Below are positions 1 to 11,807 of a DNA stretch of 64,000 nucleotides, one piece after another. The stretch is taken from assembly GCA_003255025.1 (NCBI GenBank), contig QANY01006224.1, positions 1 to 64,000 of the forward strand, written 5' to 3'. The notes under the pieces are model-generated. The model saw only the letters and a program-made list of their open reading frames with translations, was not told where the DNA came from and did no database searches. The translations under genes and the position numbers were made by a program. The DNA comes from Datisca glomerata. Its lineage: Eukaryota > Streptophyta > Magnoliopsida > Cucurbitales > Datiscaceae. Every line of letters begins with the position of its first letter. Positions within the stretch are counted from its first letter, which is position 1.

Positions 1-700
1 ATTTCAATATTAATCATCCCATAACAAAGCTATTAAATTTGGTGTAACACGACATTCATAAAATTGAAAATTTCAAGAGTTAAGCAAAAACATTTAAGAG
101 ATTGAATGAGTTAGAAGTCTAGGGTTTGAGAAATGAAATAGTGAGAGAGAGATTGAAAAATTTGGTGGAACACATCACACAAGATTCATAAAAAAATTAC
201 AAGAGTTGAATAAAAACTTTAAGAGATTAAATGAGTTAGAAAATATACCTAGGGTTTGAGAGATAGAGCTTGCTTGCTTGATGGTGAGGTATAATAGTGT
301 TTGAGAGAGAGCTTGCTTTTGAGTGAGTAAGACAATAGTAAGAGAGAGGGGGAGAGAGAGAGATCTTGCTTGTGGGTGAGATGGAGAGAAAACGCCAGTG
401 CAAGAGGAGGTTGTCTCGAGTTGAAGAGAAGAAGAGAGAAGAAAACCTAAAAAATAAATAAGAAGTAACTGACTTACTCGAGGAAGAGGGTTAAATTAGC
501 GCCTAGGTCAATTGTCTTTGCAAAAGACAATTTCAACTTAAGTTAAAGTCATTCTCATCTTTGTAGAAGACGAGAACGACTTGGAGCCACGTCCTCCAAA
601 TATCTTCTTTGCAACGATGATTTTCGGCTGATGTGTCCTAAACTACCTTAGTTTGAGATTTAATTTGAGATATACTATTTTTTAAACATTAAAAGAATAC
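1..700. mobile_element. MULE terminal arm, truncated by window edge
   Basis: This is the end of a third copy of the Mutator-like family seen at 14891-20120 and 46291-49085. It shares the 'atatacctagggttt' block (about 245-260; compare 19645-19660), the purine-rich GAGA tract, and paired short hairpins such as 'tgtctttgcaaaagaca' near 510-530. The terminal 'tcctaaactaccttagttt' around 635-655 matches the right end of MULE-1 near 20030. No coding sequence is visible; the transposase side lies beyond position 1. Confidence 0.6.
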
Positions 701-2329
701 ATTAAAATACTAGAAAATTCATCCACAAGCTTAAATTGTGAAGGGGATTGTGTAGGACTGATATGATATTGCTTTTATATAGGAAAATATCAAAAAGAAA
801 AAATTTTAAACTTGAAAAATAAATTGCTTGAAATAAAGATAATTGTTATAAATAAACAATTAAGCGATTAACTATAAACACACAATTCAATTAAACTTAA
901 CTCAAGTAGTAATTAAATGATCAATAATGAAACTTAATTCGCTACAAGTTAAGAATTTAATCATTAATATGTGGTAGCTAAAATGCGTGAAATGAATAAA
1001 TAAAGTAATAACGATGAGAAATATTAAAATGCAGAATAATAATGTGCATGAATATAAATAGCGAAAAAAATAAAGTGCATGTAAATAAAAGAGTAGGGAA
1101 GAAAGAGATTCAACACTCGATGTTTTTACGTAGTTCAGGAAAACATATTAATTTGTCAACACTTCAAAGATCCCCCTTGAAGATTTCTTCCCTCGCGATC
1201 TTCTTACGGGTGAAGGCCAAACGATTACAAATTCTATTGGCTTACGGTGCCAATCAAACTTTGACAATGCATGCCTCCGATTGTCCTCCCAACATCTTGC
1301 CTTAGGAGTGTAGGATATTTTGTAGTGTGATCACAATGTGGCATATTGCTCTGATATCAAATATCCCACGATCTTCTTAAGGATGAAGACCAAACCTTAC
1401 AAACCCAATTGGCTTGATGAATGCCAACTAAACCTCGCAAGACTATGTGTTTCGAGATTAAGTGACCTTTTAAAATAACTCTCTCAAAAGAGTCGAATCT
1501 CCAATCTAAGCTCATAAAAAAAAATAATCTTACTCACTCAAGAAATTTGCAAGTATAAAGCACAAAATATTAAGAGAAATTAGGAGAGTATTGTGAGAGT
1601 TTTAAGAGCAAGTCTCTTGGCTATGAATTTGTGTTTGTGAATGGAAATTGGGTGTATTTATAGAGGAGATGGATGTTGGGTTTATGAGAGAAAATTTTAA
1701 ATTTTGAATGTAGACAAAGGAAAGGACATTCCATCCTTAATAAAGACAAAAAATCCTTGACCAAAAAGGTAAGGAAAACTCATACCCAAAATAACAAAAT
1801 ATGATACAAAACTATTTGGGTAAGCTTCATCTCTCTTTATCTACTTGAAATTGAAACTTACTTTATTTGTGCTTTGTCATTATCTCCATCTCATGTATTT
1901 TGTCTTTTGTGCAAGAGATATATGATTTTTTGTGTTTAGGCTTTTTATGGATGAAGACTGAATTTAAGGATTGACATCCTAAATAAATTGAGTTTTAATA
2001 AAGGTAAATTAAATGAGTAAGCTCCTAATAAAAATTATATGAAAGTAAATATCTTCATGATCTGCAATCTTCATGCTTTATGAGCTACTATGAAAATAAA
2101 TATTTTCATGATCTTTGATTAGAATGTCTTGTGGTAATTTTGCCAATAGTCTCTGCAAATTTGATTAAATTTATTAGCAACGTCAATATTTTATTATCAT
2201 CAAAACTTATCTCATAGAAATATAGGGCTAACACGTAGGCAGTTCCATGGCGCATCGTCTTAATGTATGATAGCAACATCATATGTGAGTTAGGGAAAGT
2301 GTCGTACAAGTGTACTATGGGAGGCTCAA
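701..2329. other. Non-coding AT-rich stretch with a ~173-bp imperfect direct duplication
   Basis: No convincing gene is seen. Two related segments, 1196-1270 and 1369-1447, share 'cgatcttctta', 'gatgaagaccaaac'-like and 'ttggctt' blocks at an offset of about 173 bp. Between them, 'gctctgatatca' at about 1349-1360 resembles an antisense copia primer-binding site. This could be a fragment of a copia LTR, but no coding domain supports that. Confidence 0.35.
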
Positions 2330-2660
2330 TCATGGATGTGCTATGGGAGTAGTCGTAGGCAATGCAGTGGTAGGTATGTTATGGCGGTGCAATGGAAGGT
2401 GTGTTGTAGCAGCGCAGTTAAGGGAATGCTATGGTAGTGCAATCATAGGTGCGCTATACAACTCAGTGACAATGTCAATGTAACGGAAAATGTATTGTGG
2501 CAGCATGGTGGCAGGTAAGGGTGTAAAAGGTGTAACCGAACCGACCAAACCAAATAAAAAATGACCATTCGGTCAGTTATATAAGTTTTCTCGGTTCGGT
2601 AGAAGTTTTTGTTTGGTTAAAACATTTATGAGTTTTCAAACCAAACCGAACGAAACTTAT
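2330..2660. repeat. Degenerate short tandem repeats
   Basis: From about 2330 to 2515 the sequence cycles through variants of 'gtgctatggnagtgcaat' and 'ggtgtgttgtagcagcgcag' every 25-35 bp, a decayed minisatellite. From 2525 to 2660 it changes to 'aaccgaaccga'/'tcggttcggt' words on both strands, which can pair as inverted repeats. No gene is seen. Confidence 0.4.
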
Positions 2661-3100
2661 ATACAACATGACATCGTTCTATACCCATGTGCAATCTCTC
2701 CCATAGTAGTCAGTTTTGGTTCTGTTCCGACTGGAACAAATGGAATATTGTGGTTTCGGCGTGGGAACGACACGAAATAGTGCATAGTGCCAACATGTGA
2801 GTTGTTAGGACATGTCTCGAGAGGGGTCCCTGATGAATGCCGTCTATCTCGTCGATGTTGGCAAGCTCTATGTATTCTTCTTTCTTTGATTCACGGTCAC
2901 TGCACGTGACACGTGGCAGTATGTAAAAGGTAGCGTACATGATAATGTTTCCTATAGATGCCATTGCCCACGCGGATATGGTTATAATGAGCGATGACTG
3001 AATATTTCCACCTCAACGAATTTGTTGAGATGTCATTACGTAGGGTCCACTACCAACTAGTCAAATGATTAATTGTAGTGGACTCCGCTTGAAAGCTCTC

Positions 3101-3109
3101 TATAAATAG
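3101..3109 (+). promoter_or_regulatory. TATA-box-like motif (TATAAATAG)
   Basis: A strong plant-type TATA motif lies about 20 bp before an ATG at 3130. The open frame that follows has no recognisable domain, so I do not call a gene. It may be the promoter of an old LTR or pararetrovirus-like remnant. Flanking sequence 2661-3760 otherwise holds nothing I can identify. Confidence 0.25.
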
Positions 3110-3759
3110 AGATCTTCCCCTCATTGTCAATGGCTTTTACACTTTTCGTTGGTCGAAGCAAGAAATATATTTCGTATCTTTTTTCTATTTTGATTCATTT
3201 GAATTTCTCCACTCATCATAATTGGAGAATTCTCTCTGAATTCATCATCCCAAAGACATTTTGTCACCTTCTACATGTCGTCTCAAAGTGCTCATCTTTC
3301 ATCCTTCATATCCAAACCTCCATACTCTCATGCTATATTTATCATTTATTGAGACCAGATTACATCTGTAATAACACCGATGTGACGTTACAGTCACACC
3401 CTCTTACTTCATTATGCATCATTTTCTTTCATTTTCCTCCATATTATTCTCATTGACTTTCTTGTCAATTTTCTTCCGTTCTTAAGTTTCATGATCCAAA
3501 TACAATAAATACGCTAAACAATGCAGCTTTTGCAAGGTAAAGAGTCGTGTGCGAACAATGTGCGCGTTTATTTTTGTGGGGTTTGTTTCTAATACGGTCA
3601 CTCAATATTCTTCCATGATGAGTTGCCACTGCGTGCTTTATATATTTTGCACAAGGGTGCCTTATAACATACTGATTAAAATATACAATAAAAATATTTT
3701 AGACACCATAAAATTGCTGAAATACATCATGTAGATACAATCCTTATGTAATACGTGAC

Positions 3760-5070
3760 CACCTCCCACTTAGGGAGGTGGCCAGTCACACGCTACACAC
3801 GGTTCTTTGTGTGGTGTGATTTTCTTCACCTGAAAGAATATTTGAAAAGAAAATCAGATGTCAAAGAGTACATGTAGCAGGCACAGACATTGTGATCCCA
3901 CCATGCTATCTAATTCAATTTGCATTTCATAAAATCTTCAAAATTTATTTAATTATGTTATTATCATATATGTGATAAAAATTGACTATTATTATCTCAT
4001 ATTTATAGAATATGTACTAATTTAGAATTCAATAATTCTAAACTATTTATTGTAATCCTAATATTTTTATTTGTCAAACTAGTGTTAAAGGAGATGGCAC
4101 GGGGATCCATAGACCTATAATTTCAAACTCTAATAAAGTCCATAATTAATGAAGCTCTTCAATTAATGTATCATTTTATTAATCCAAAGTTATTTCACTA
4201 TAGACTTGAAATTGAACTCTTGAAATTATAGATATTAAGTACTCAAAGGATTTGAGTAATCCATTAATATAATCACTACATATAGATCAATCCTTCATCA
4301 ATAATTCATTATTTGAGCTAGGTAAATAATCCGTTAACCTCTCTAATACTTCTTTCTCCTTGAGTTCTATCGACTCTCTAATAAATGTTAAATTTATGAT
4401 TTTATCATATATCTTGCTCATATCGTTCAAGACCTGGATCAATACTCAATGGAACTATTTATATTACTTCATAATAATGGAATGGGTTCCATCCTGTAAA
4501 TTAACATTCTTAGATATTTAATTCATTATGCTTTCAAGATACAATAAATTGAGCTTGATTAGTTATACAGTCATTTATCGAGTAAATAAAAAAGCAGATC
4601 ATTATAGATAAGAGTATGTAAATTATTCATGATAGAGATCATTCTATGGATGATCAGTAATATTATAAAATTTGAATACTCTACATGCTAACTGATTATT
4701 AGAGATTCAAACTTAGCATGTCTCTTCCTATTTATTTCATTATATAATGTACTATCACTTCCATATCCCCACATTAACAGTCTGGATATGATTGATCCAT
4801 TCTTAATGGAAAATGAGTCATATTTTGATTAATTAAAGATCACACACTAGTTTTTAATTACCATATTTTATTCTTATCCATAGACATTATCATCTTGTAT
4901 ATAACTCTTATATAAAATATTTTAGGTCGCATATAATAATCATATAATTTTCATGAATTTATAAAGTACATAACATACATGCATATAAACATTAAATAAA
5001 AAATCACTTTATTTATTAACTAGCAACAAATTCTTTAGTCATATGCTTGTAGGGTCTTAATCCCAAGAAT
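3760..5070 (-). repeat. Copia 3' LTR
   Basis: It is bounded on the right by the polypurine tract. In element orientation it starts near 'ttcttgggatt', a decayed form of the usual TGTTGGGA start. Blocks at 4300-4860 align with 12640-13170 of the 5' LTR, and the 'accacctcccact...ggtgg' hairpin at 3765-3785 matches a decayed hairpin near 12490-12515. The left boundary is uncertain. Confidence 0.55.
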
Positions 5071-5079
5071 CCCCCACTT
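5071..5079 (-). other. Copia polypurine tract
   Basis: In element orientation the sequence is 'aagtggggg', directly followed by the 3' LTR. This is the usual position and form for priming plus-strand DNA synthesis in copia elements. Confidence 0.55.
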
Positions 5080-5089
5080 GCCATTAAGC

Positions 5090-5655
5090 AAATGAGACAT
5101 TTCTCCATTGTTGTCACAGTAATGCATTGGTTAATTCATGTCTCAAAGTGCTTCCAGATGTGTTGAGAACTTACGGAGCCAGACTGCTTTCTTTGCTGCT
5201 TTACAAGCGACTACATATTCAGCCTCTATAGTAAGATTATAAATTCAAGCTTGTTTGATGCTTCTCCATATGGTAACTCCTTTATCAAAAGTGATCATCT
5301 CTTCACATTGACTTTTGAGAACCTCTATCTAATTGAAAGTCTAAATTAGTGTAGCCAATATGAGTCAGTATATATTTTCTCATCCTTCTAAGATACTTAA
5401 GAATATGTTTGACCAGCACAACACTAGTAACTCATTTTTACAATCTCATATGAATCGTATCAAAAGCTTGCCGTCTTAAATCTTTCATTTATAATTGGTT
5501 AACTAGCATGATCTCTACACTTGATAACGATTCTATATCATTCCCAATGAGCAAAATATCATCAATGTAAAGAACTAAAAAGAATAGCTTCTTGTCTTTG
5601 ATGTACTTATAGACATATTTTTCATTCTTAAAGATGGGGAAATAATTACAGGCAA
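5090..5655 (-). pseudogene. Copia reverse transcriptase C-terminal half and RNase H (degraded)
   Basis: Reading the minus strand from about 5650 gives the RT catalytic block 'LYIDDILLIGND' (the copia YVDD motif with Ile in place of Val). This is followed by 'KHILKYLRRMRKY' and, near 5240-5160, the RNase H stretch 'TIEAEYVVACKAAKKAVWLR'. The order and spacing match the C-terminus of plant copia polyproteins. Stops and frameshifts lie between these blocks. The upstream RT fingers, integrase and protease are absent because Athila-1 abuts at about 5656. The RNase H end runs directly into the polypurine tract and 3' LTR, so this is the authentic pol end. Confidence 0.8.
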
Positions 5656-5889
5656 AGTGTTATCTTCAACAAGATAAGCATAATTCAAGTGAGATGGCAA
5701 ATGCTTCAATTTCTAGAATGAATGGTGACTCAACAGATGGTAGGGAGGGTTTCAATTTCCTTTAAGCTATTTCCAATGACTCAAACTGTCTTTTAGCCCT
5801 AAAAATGGTTGCTTAGCTTCTAGTCAGGTTACTTCAGTATCTTTTAGGTCACTGTTGTTATCCTCAAGATCATCAAAATTCAAAGCTGA

Positions 5890-6330
5890 AAACTCATTTC
5901 TGATGTAACGTCTGCTTAATTTCTCCACCATGTTGAAGTTAATTAATCATATAACTGAGCATTCTTTCACGACATCATCAAAGAATTTAACATTGAAGAC
6001 ATTAAACGTAATTTACTGATCATTAACCCTCTTAGCCAACTCTCATTTGTGCACATTAATAAGGGTTCTTCTTGTTGCCAAGAAAGGTCTTCCAAGTATA
6101 AGTGGCACCTTTCTGTCAAGTTGACAATAAAATATTATGAAGTACACTGGAAAAAGAAATTTATGAACTTGAACTAGCACATCTTCAATTTTTCCTTCAG
6201 GGTGTACATATGATTTTTCAAACAACTGTAGAGTAACGATTTTAGTCTAGCTTCACCAATGCCTAATTTCCTGAAAATTAACATTGACATCAAATCTATA
6301 CTTTCTTCAAGATCACATAAGGCTCTTACT
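5890..6330 (-). pseudogene. Athila-1 protease region (degraded)
   Basis: The minus-strand frame at 6225-6043 gives 'VPLILGRPFLATRRTLINV', the hallmark block after the aspartic protease in Athila polyproteins (family form: IPIILGRPFLATGRALIDV). Downstream near 5930-5880 is 'LSRRYIRNEFSALNF', part of the linker toward RT. Upstream, the expected catalytic loop (D-x-G-A-S-I-N-L-M-P type) is only faintly recognisable around 6250-6300 ('IDLMSMLIFRKLG'). The protein would have matured Gag-Pol; stops and frameshifts make this copy non-functional. Confidence 0.65.
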
Positions 6331-6559
6331 TAGTATGTGGGTCTTTCAACTTAGGTGGGAGCTTATTTGGTAGTATCAAACTACATTCATTAGTCACTGC
6401 AACAGTTTTAGATTCTCCTAATCTCGTCTTCTCGGTCAAGATGTCCTTAATGAATTTAAAATAATTAGTCATTTGTTGTATGGCTTCCACCAATGGAATA
6501 TTGATGTGTAACTATTTCAACATGTCTAAAAACTTGCTTAATTGCCCATCCTGCTTCTT

Positions 6560-7750
6560 CTTCTAGAGTCTTTAAGGAAAATGAGGTGGTGGTCTTTCTA
6601 TCCTCTCTTTTGATGTTTGTTGCATAGGCTATGATGTCTCATCAGTATTCTTTTCTGAAGCTCTCTTTGGCAGCTTTTCTTCTTTGACTCTTTCTTCTAC
6701 TTGAATTTCTAGTTTATCATGGGGGATCTCTGTTGTTTTTCCACTTCTCCAATTAATGGCTTTGCAATGCTCTTTACCCTCTCTCCTTAGATTCTCAGTG
6801 TTGCTTGGTAGAGATCGTCGATGTATGGTGTTCAAAGCATTTTCCAACTGCCCTACTTGGTTTTCCAAGTTTCTAAGTGATATATCTTGGCTTTGAATCA
6901 ATTGCTGACTGATTCTGAATGATGAATTCATTCTTTACTGAGACTACGTGTTTTATGTGTTTGAAGGTGTTAAAGTTCCCTTCTTAGTTAACTGAAGCAG
7001 GATTGCCAGGACAACTTCAAACATGTGATCTTCTCCATAATAAACACATGGTACTTCAACAAATTGGTTCACTACTGAAGTGATTCTTGGGCTGTCATTC
7101 CTTGATTTTGAGATGTTGCTGGTATCATGCTCAATGCCTTAATCATGTTGGTCAATGATGAAACTTGTGTTGTCAAAGCATTAACATCATCCACATCATT
7201 CAAACATGTAACTCTTTTACTTGATGTGGCTCTTAAAGTTGGTGGCTATCCTCTCAAGAATAGCATAAGCTTCATTGTATGGTTTGGATAAAATTGTTCC
7301 ATTTGCTGAAGCGTCCACCATGATCCTAGTTGAAGAGTTAAAGCCATTATAAGATGTCTCCATTTGAATACAGTAAGAAATGCCATGGTGTGGGCACTTT
7401 CTCAACAATTCTTTTAATCTCTCGCAATCTCCATACAACAATTCCTCCTCCAAATGATGAAAAAAAGTGATCTCATTCCTGAGTTTTACATTCTCGGTTG
7501 AAGGAAAATGCTTCATCAAGATTTTTAGGTAAATCATTCAATATACCTATTGAATCAGGTGGTTTTTTAAACAACCTGAGATGAAGATGAAGGTTTTCAG
7601 CAGGTAACCCATAAAACTATGCCACAAAATGGAGCATCTGAAACATCACTGACTTAAAATGAAATTGGAGTCCTTGGAGTTCTGGCCTAATAATCCTTGG
7701 ACTCATGGCTTGAGGAGTAAGTATTGCATAGTCCCTTATGAATCTTTCTC
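6560..7750 (-). pseudogene. Athila-1 gag (degraded)
   Basis: Blocks of the Athila Gag appear in order on the minus strand. N-terminal 'SPRIIRPELQGLQFHFKS' lies near 7700. Core gag 'RLKELLRKCPHHGISYCI' and 'STRIMVDASANGTILSK' lie within 7537-7217. C-terminal 'LENQVGQLENALN' and 'RSLPSNTENLRREGKE' lie within 6931-6629. Gag would form the virus-like particle. The N-terminal core ('FPFSL...W' helix region) is partly deleted near 7540, and stop codons separate the pieces. Confidence 0.75.
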
Positions 7751-8042
7751 TATCCTACTATAACAACTACATTGTTACCATTGTTAGCATTTTGGTTGTG
7801 GTTGTCATTAATGACTATTCTCTCTTCATTGGCTGTTATTTCTCTCACTATAGCTAGACCTATCTTTTCTCTCGTTAATTGCTTTAACGTTATATCAATA
7901 TCTAGATCAAGATCAAATTCAGATGATTGTTATCTATTCATAAAAGAAACTCAAGACCTATAATAGAAACAGTAGAATATTTCAGTACGGTAAGCTAGTT
8001 ATTAAGTCAAAACTAATTAAAACAACTAATTTCTTCAATCAA

Positions 8043-8060
8043 TCCCCGACAACGACGCCA
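8043..8060 (-). other. Athila-1 primer-binding site (tRNA-Asp type)
   Basis: The plus strand reads 'tccccgacaacgacgcca'. It matches the 3' end of plant tRNA-Asp (TCCCCGGCAACGGCGCCA) except for two G-to-A changes, both at CpG or CpNpG-type sites, as expected from cytosine methylation decay. It lies five bases inside the LTR edge. Confidence 0.75.
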
Positions 8061-8065
8061 AAACT

Positions 8066-9513
8066 TGTTGTGTGAAATCTATATGTAAGTGCACGTGTCA
8101 TAAACAAGTTATATAATGATAAGTGAGTGTCATCTCCACAAGGATTGTTAAAGATTAAATAGTTAACACAAATAAGTTTCAAACCCAATTAAGTGTAAAA
8201 AACTGAGATGGAATATATGATTACTAAATCCTAAAGTAAAATGCAAATGACAAAGATTAGATGTGAGTCAATAGCTGAGTCAAATATATTGTAATCTATG
8301 ATTGGATAGGCTAGAGTAATTAAATCCACTTTTTAGTTGTCAATCTTAATTGAGAGCTGTATGAATTGCTATATAGCATCACTAGTAGTAGTAACCTCAA
8401 CTTCTCATATATATAAGTGATTTCCATCCTTATATCTTAAGTATTTTAATTAAATCTAACACATTCCTATGCGAGAGTAAAATTAAGAAATCCAATTAAT
8501 GGTTCCAGCTATTTAGGTTTGCAAGGTGAATAACATATTCCTATATTACCCATAACTTACTTAAATCATTAAAAAATTAAGTAAATTTGCATTAGACAAG
8601 CTAGATCTACTAATTTAAAACCTTATAGTATTTAAATCAGTGGGGTTATCATACATTGATGGCCAACCAAATAACGAGAATAAGCATTATCCCCACTTGA
8701 ATAAAATGTTACTAGATTAACTTTGTAATCCAAACAACAATAGTCAAGACTAACAACGTAAAGGTTCATCAATCACTCTAGCTAAAAAGGATTAGTTCAT
8801 ACTGAGCTTAAAGAAAATGTCGAACAATATTTCAGCCATTAAATACAGAATATCGAGCTTAAAAGAAGGAGAGAAATAAAAAGTAAATGAAGGATAAATA
8901 AGGAATAAAGAAGGAATCAAGGAATATCTCCTAATCTTGTCTTCTTCCACTTCGTCCTCTCTTTTCTTTTCTATACTCTTCCCTCTATTCTCTACGATTT
9001 TGTCTTTTTTCTTTTATACAATGTGTTTGCTCTCCTCTCCAGAGGATGTACTTGTTATTTATATTACGTCAAAGCTATGGTATACGATGGAAGTATGGCA
9101 CTTGTTGCTATGCAAAAGGGTAAGGACCACATGAGAATTAGCGCGTGTTAGCTGTCCAAGTGTTTTTTACTCGCACGAGCTTTATGCTAACTTTTAGGTG
9201 CTAGCTAGATTAAAAATGATGGAATCTTTACCATGCATGCACGTCCAATGTTGTAGCACTGCCATATCATTATGTTGTATCATTGAGTCACTCAATTACT
9301 AGCCTTGAAATCCTACAAAAGAAATAGTAGGATAAGTGTTCTTACTGCTCATTTAACGCTAATTTAATTAGCTAGAAAGATAGAATCGTCCTATAAGAAA
9401 AACTAAAAACAGAAAATGATAAAATAAAACTAAAAACAAAGTAAACTACTCTTAAATTCTTTTTGAATTAAGCTTCAAAGTTAGTAGATAACTTTAATTT
9501 CTTAGAGTTATCA
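8066..9513 (-). repeat. Athila-1 5' LTR
   Basis: In element orientation it begins TGATAAC and ends CACAACA, just before the PBS. Length is about 1.45 kb. The inner edge is homologous in layout to the LTR at 40103-41059, sharing 'aaacttgtt' between PBS and LTR. The right edge is placed where copia gag coding resumes (9514-9517). Confidence 0.6.
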
Positions 9514-9516
9514 CTC

Positions 9517-9900
9517 AGCCATATTGATGTGATTGATCATAATGAGAAAATGTTCATGCACCGAGGAGCCCCTTTTCATTTTGACATTCATAACAGCCTC
9601 AACACCTTCATGATGATATGTTCAGGGATGACCAAACATTTGTTGGAGTGACTCCATTATCTCATCAGAAGTCTCTAGTTTCTCGTGCTTACTTCTAAGT
9701 ACCTTGGTCATTTTAGGTAGCAAGTAGCAGCGGGCCTTGTCATTGAATTTAATCCAACGAGTGTATGCATCTTGAACGATTCAAGGTGCATATGAGGCAC
9801 GCTCACGATGACCTTTTTCCATTAGGATGAACTTGTAGTTTTCACATAGAAGCACGATATTCATGTTACTTATCAATTTGATAAAGTTTTCACCAGCCAT
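9517..9900 (-). pseudogene. Copia gag (UBN2-type), truncated
   Basis: From ATG at 9900 the minus strand reads 'MAGENFIKLISNMNIVLLCE', then 'WIKFNDKARCYLLPKMTKVL' and 'ETSDEIMESLQQMFG', ending at 'HEHFLIMINHINMAE'. These are the conserved blocks of the Ty1/copia Gag N-terminal half, about 128 codons of a normal 220-300. One in-frame stop is visible (after 'RASYAP'). The CCHC knuckle and everything downstream are absent because Athila-1 starts at 9513. The protein would be the capsid of the copia element. Confidence 0.8.
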
Positions 9901-11089
9901 TTTTCATAAGCAAGAATCACAATTATATGATTAGACATTACTGCTGAAATAAATAAGAATTCATTTAATTTGCATGCATAAATATCACAACAACTTTGGC
10001 ACAAAAATATGATGCATGATGCACATGAAATATACATAAAAACATGTTTACTAATCAAACCAATGATTAGAATCTCTACAAACTACATGGTGCCATAGGG
10101 CATATCATATTATTTTGTTAATTGAATTGAGGTACTCTCAATCAACAAAACATTGTTCAAAATATCTCATAACTTTAGCATTTATTTCTTTTTGTTATTC
10201 TGGTCAAGATATGATTAACAGGTTTAATTATATCCTTATGAGTCTAAACCATTGTTTCGAATCTCAAAGACTTCTTTCTAAATTAGCTTTAGAATAGGTC
10301 AATCTAGAAATTTTTCTCCAAATTCTATCTCTAGGAAGACAACCTTGGTATTGAATTCAATGAACACCTCCCGCAGGAAGGACGAAAGCTAAGCTGTCTC
10401 AAGACGACGTATTAATTCTCATGGCGTGGTACATGGTGGAGACTAATGGGTCAATATTATCATATAACCTACTCTCACTCATTATTTTATTTATGAAGAT
10501 ATCTCATGCTTTAGAAGACCTTAAGGAAATAAAATACTTCTAAATTAATAAGTCAAAAAATAAAATTTATCGACCATTGAAAAATTCAAATTGTATTTTA
10601 AGCTTCCCATAGTTTTAAACACTCTAAAATTATAAGCTTAAAATAAATGTAAAGTTTAACAAATTAAGGATTGATTTTCACTTCACATTATTTACATAGA
10701 CCTGTAAATCCAAATTTCTAATCTTATTAATTTAATCTCATCAAAATAATAATAACACATTTCATGATATTTTCTAAAATAATTTTGGATACCATAAAAA
10801 ATACGTGTGAATGCATGTCATGTCATAATAACTTGTACAAACACTTTTCTATATTATATGACATGTTATATGCATGGATAATTATATTAGTATCAACATA
10901 AAATATAATATGCAATTAAAAAATTAAAATAATTTTTCCCGGGTCCTTTGATATTAAAATTACAAGCAAGAAAAAAAAATCAAAATAACAATTTTGTCTT
11001 TTTGTAGCTTAATCTGAATTTAGCTCAGGTTGTTATCGGAGAGTGATACTGGACCATACTAGGTCAAGAATTGGATTATCACTACCATT

Positions 11090-11515
11090 ATAATAATAAT
11101 AGTAATATTAATAAATAGTCAACTTTAAAAAAATATCATAAAAAATAGTCAATAATATAAAAATATATAAAAAATAGCCTCTAAACATGATTTTCAAGAA
11201 AAATAGATTTTCACGCGGAGAGCAAGTCTCGCGTGCAAGCGCATCGGTACCCAGATTTCATCAATTCATATAATATATACAGTACATATTTAATATATAT
11301 GTGTGATTTTTGCAGTACATTTTATATATACAGTATATATTATATAAAGTTTGTGGACAAAAATTTAAAATTTCACTTGCGCGTGTGGGGGACGATTTTT
11401 GGCGCAAATTTTTTGTTTTGTTTTTCAAATTTGGGTGGCTATTTTTTATTTTTGTTTCATTCTTGGCCATTTTCTATTTTTTCTTAAAAATGACATATTC
11501 TTGATGATTACCCAT
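11090..11515. mobile_element. MITE-like element with 'aaaaaatagcc' terminal inverted repeats
   Basis: The left end carries repeated 'aaaaaatagtca' and 'aaaaaatagcct' words (11125-11185). The right end carries the complement, 'ggctattttttattttt' and 'ttggccattttctatttttt' (11435-11490). The interior has two GC-richer strips, 'tttcacgcggagagcaag' and 'cttgcgcgtgtgggggacga', in inverted orientation. There is no coding capacity. Probably a non-autonomous MULE or similar; target duplication not resolved. Confidence 0.45.
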
Positions 11516-11789
11516 TATAATAATGAACCCCAAAATATATATGTAAATAGATACCTAATTAGGATTTTTAATTTTTGGTTTATTCGAAATGAAATTACAA
11601 TTACAAGAAAATAAAAGGAACCATAAATTAACGAATAAAGTCATTTTTCATACATTCATCACATGGAAAAAAATCCAGAATATCATACATATCATGCATA
11701 GTGCCTACCCATCATACATATATGAAACCAAAATAATCTATTTCTTATTATCATTTCATCAAAGTAGTAAATTAACATATCAAATAGCC

Positions 11790-11802
11790 GGCTCTAATAC
11801 TA
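11790..11802 (-). other. Copia PBS (initiator tRNA-Met type, decayed)
   Basis: The plus strand 'ggctctaatacta' is two transitions away from GGCTCTGATACCA, the antisense form of the TGGTATCAGAGCC PBS of plant copia elements. It lies six bases from the LTR edge at 11808. Confidence 0.55.
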
Positions 11803-11807
11803 ATTAT

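Larger units (their letters stand above)
5656..9513 (-). mobile_element. Athila-1 (Ty3/gypsy), 5' half only
   Basis: A minus-strand gypsy element with 5' LTR (8066-9513), tRNA-Asp PBS, gag and protease. It breaks off at the protease-RT linker: the linker block 'LKHLPSHLNYAYL' lies near 5690, and the next readable sequence is copia RT. The right LTR end falls inside copia gag, whose reading resumes at 9517, consistent with insertion into the copia element. RT, integrase and 3' LTR are missing. The left junction is therefore a deletion or recombination joint, not an insertion end. Confidence 0.7.
9901..11807 (-). other. Copia 5' leader between gag and LTR
   Basis: No gene. This is the long untranslated leader expected upstream of gag in this copia type. 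It includes 'aacacctcccgcaggaagg' near 10363-10381. The leader is enlarged by an inserted MITE-like element at 11090-11515. Confidence 0.4.

Noticed and set aside
3124..3456. 110-codon open frame after a TATA motif
   Set aside because: No domain, no codon pattern and no homologous block recognised; AT-rich sequence gives such frames by chance.
2516..3545. Endogenous pararetrovirus promoter or LTR
   Set aside because: A TATA motif and a weak TGACG-like context are present, but no RT, coat or movement-protein trace was found nearby.
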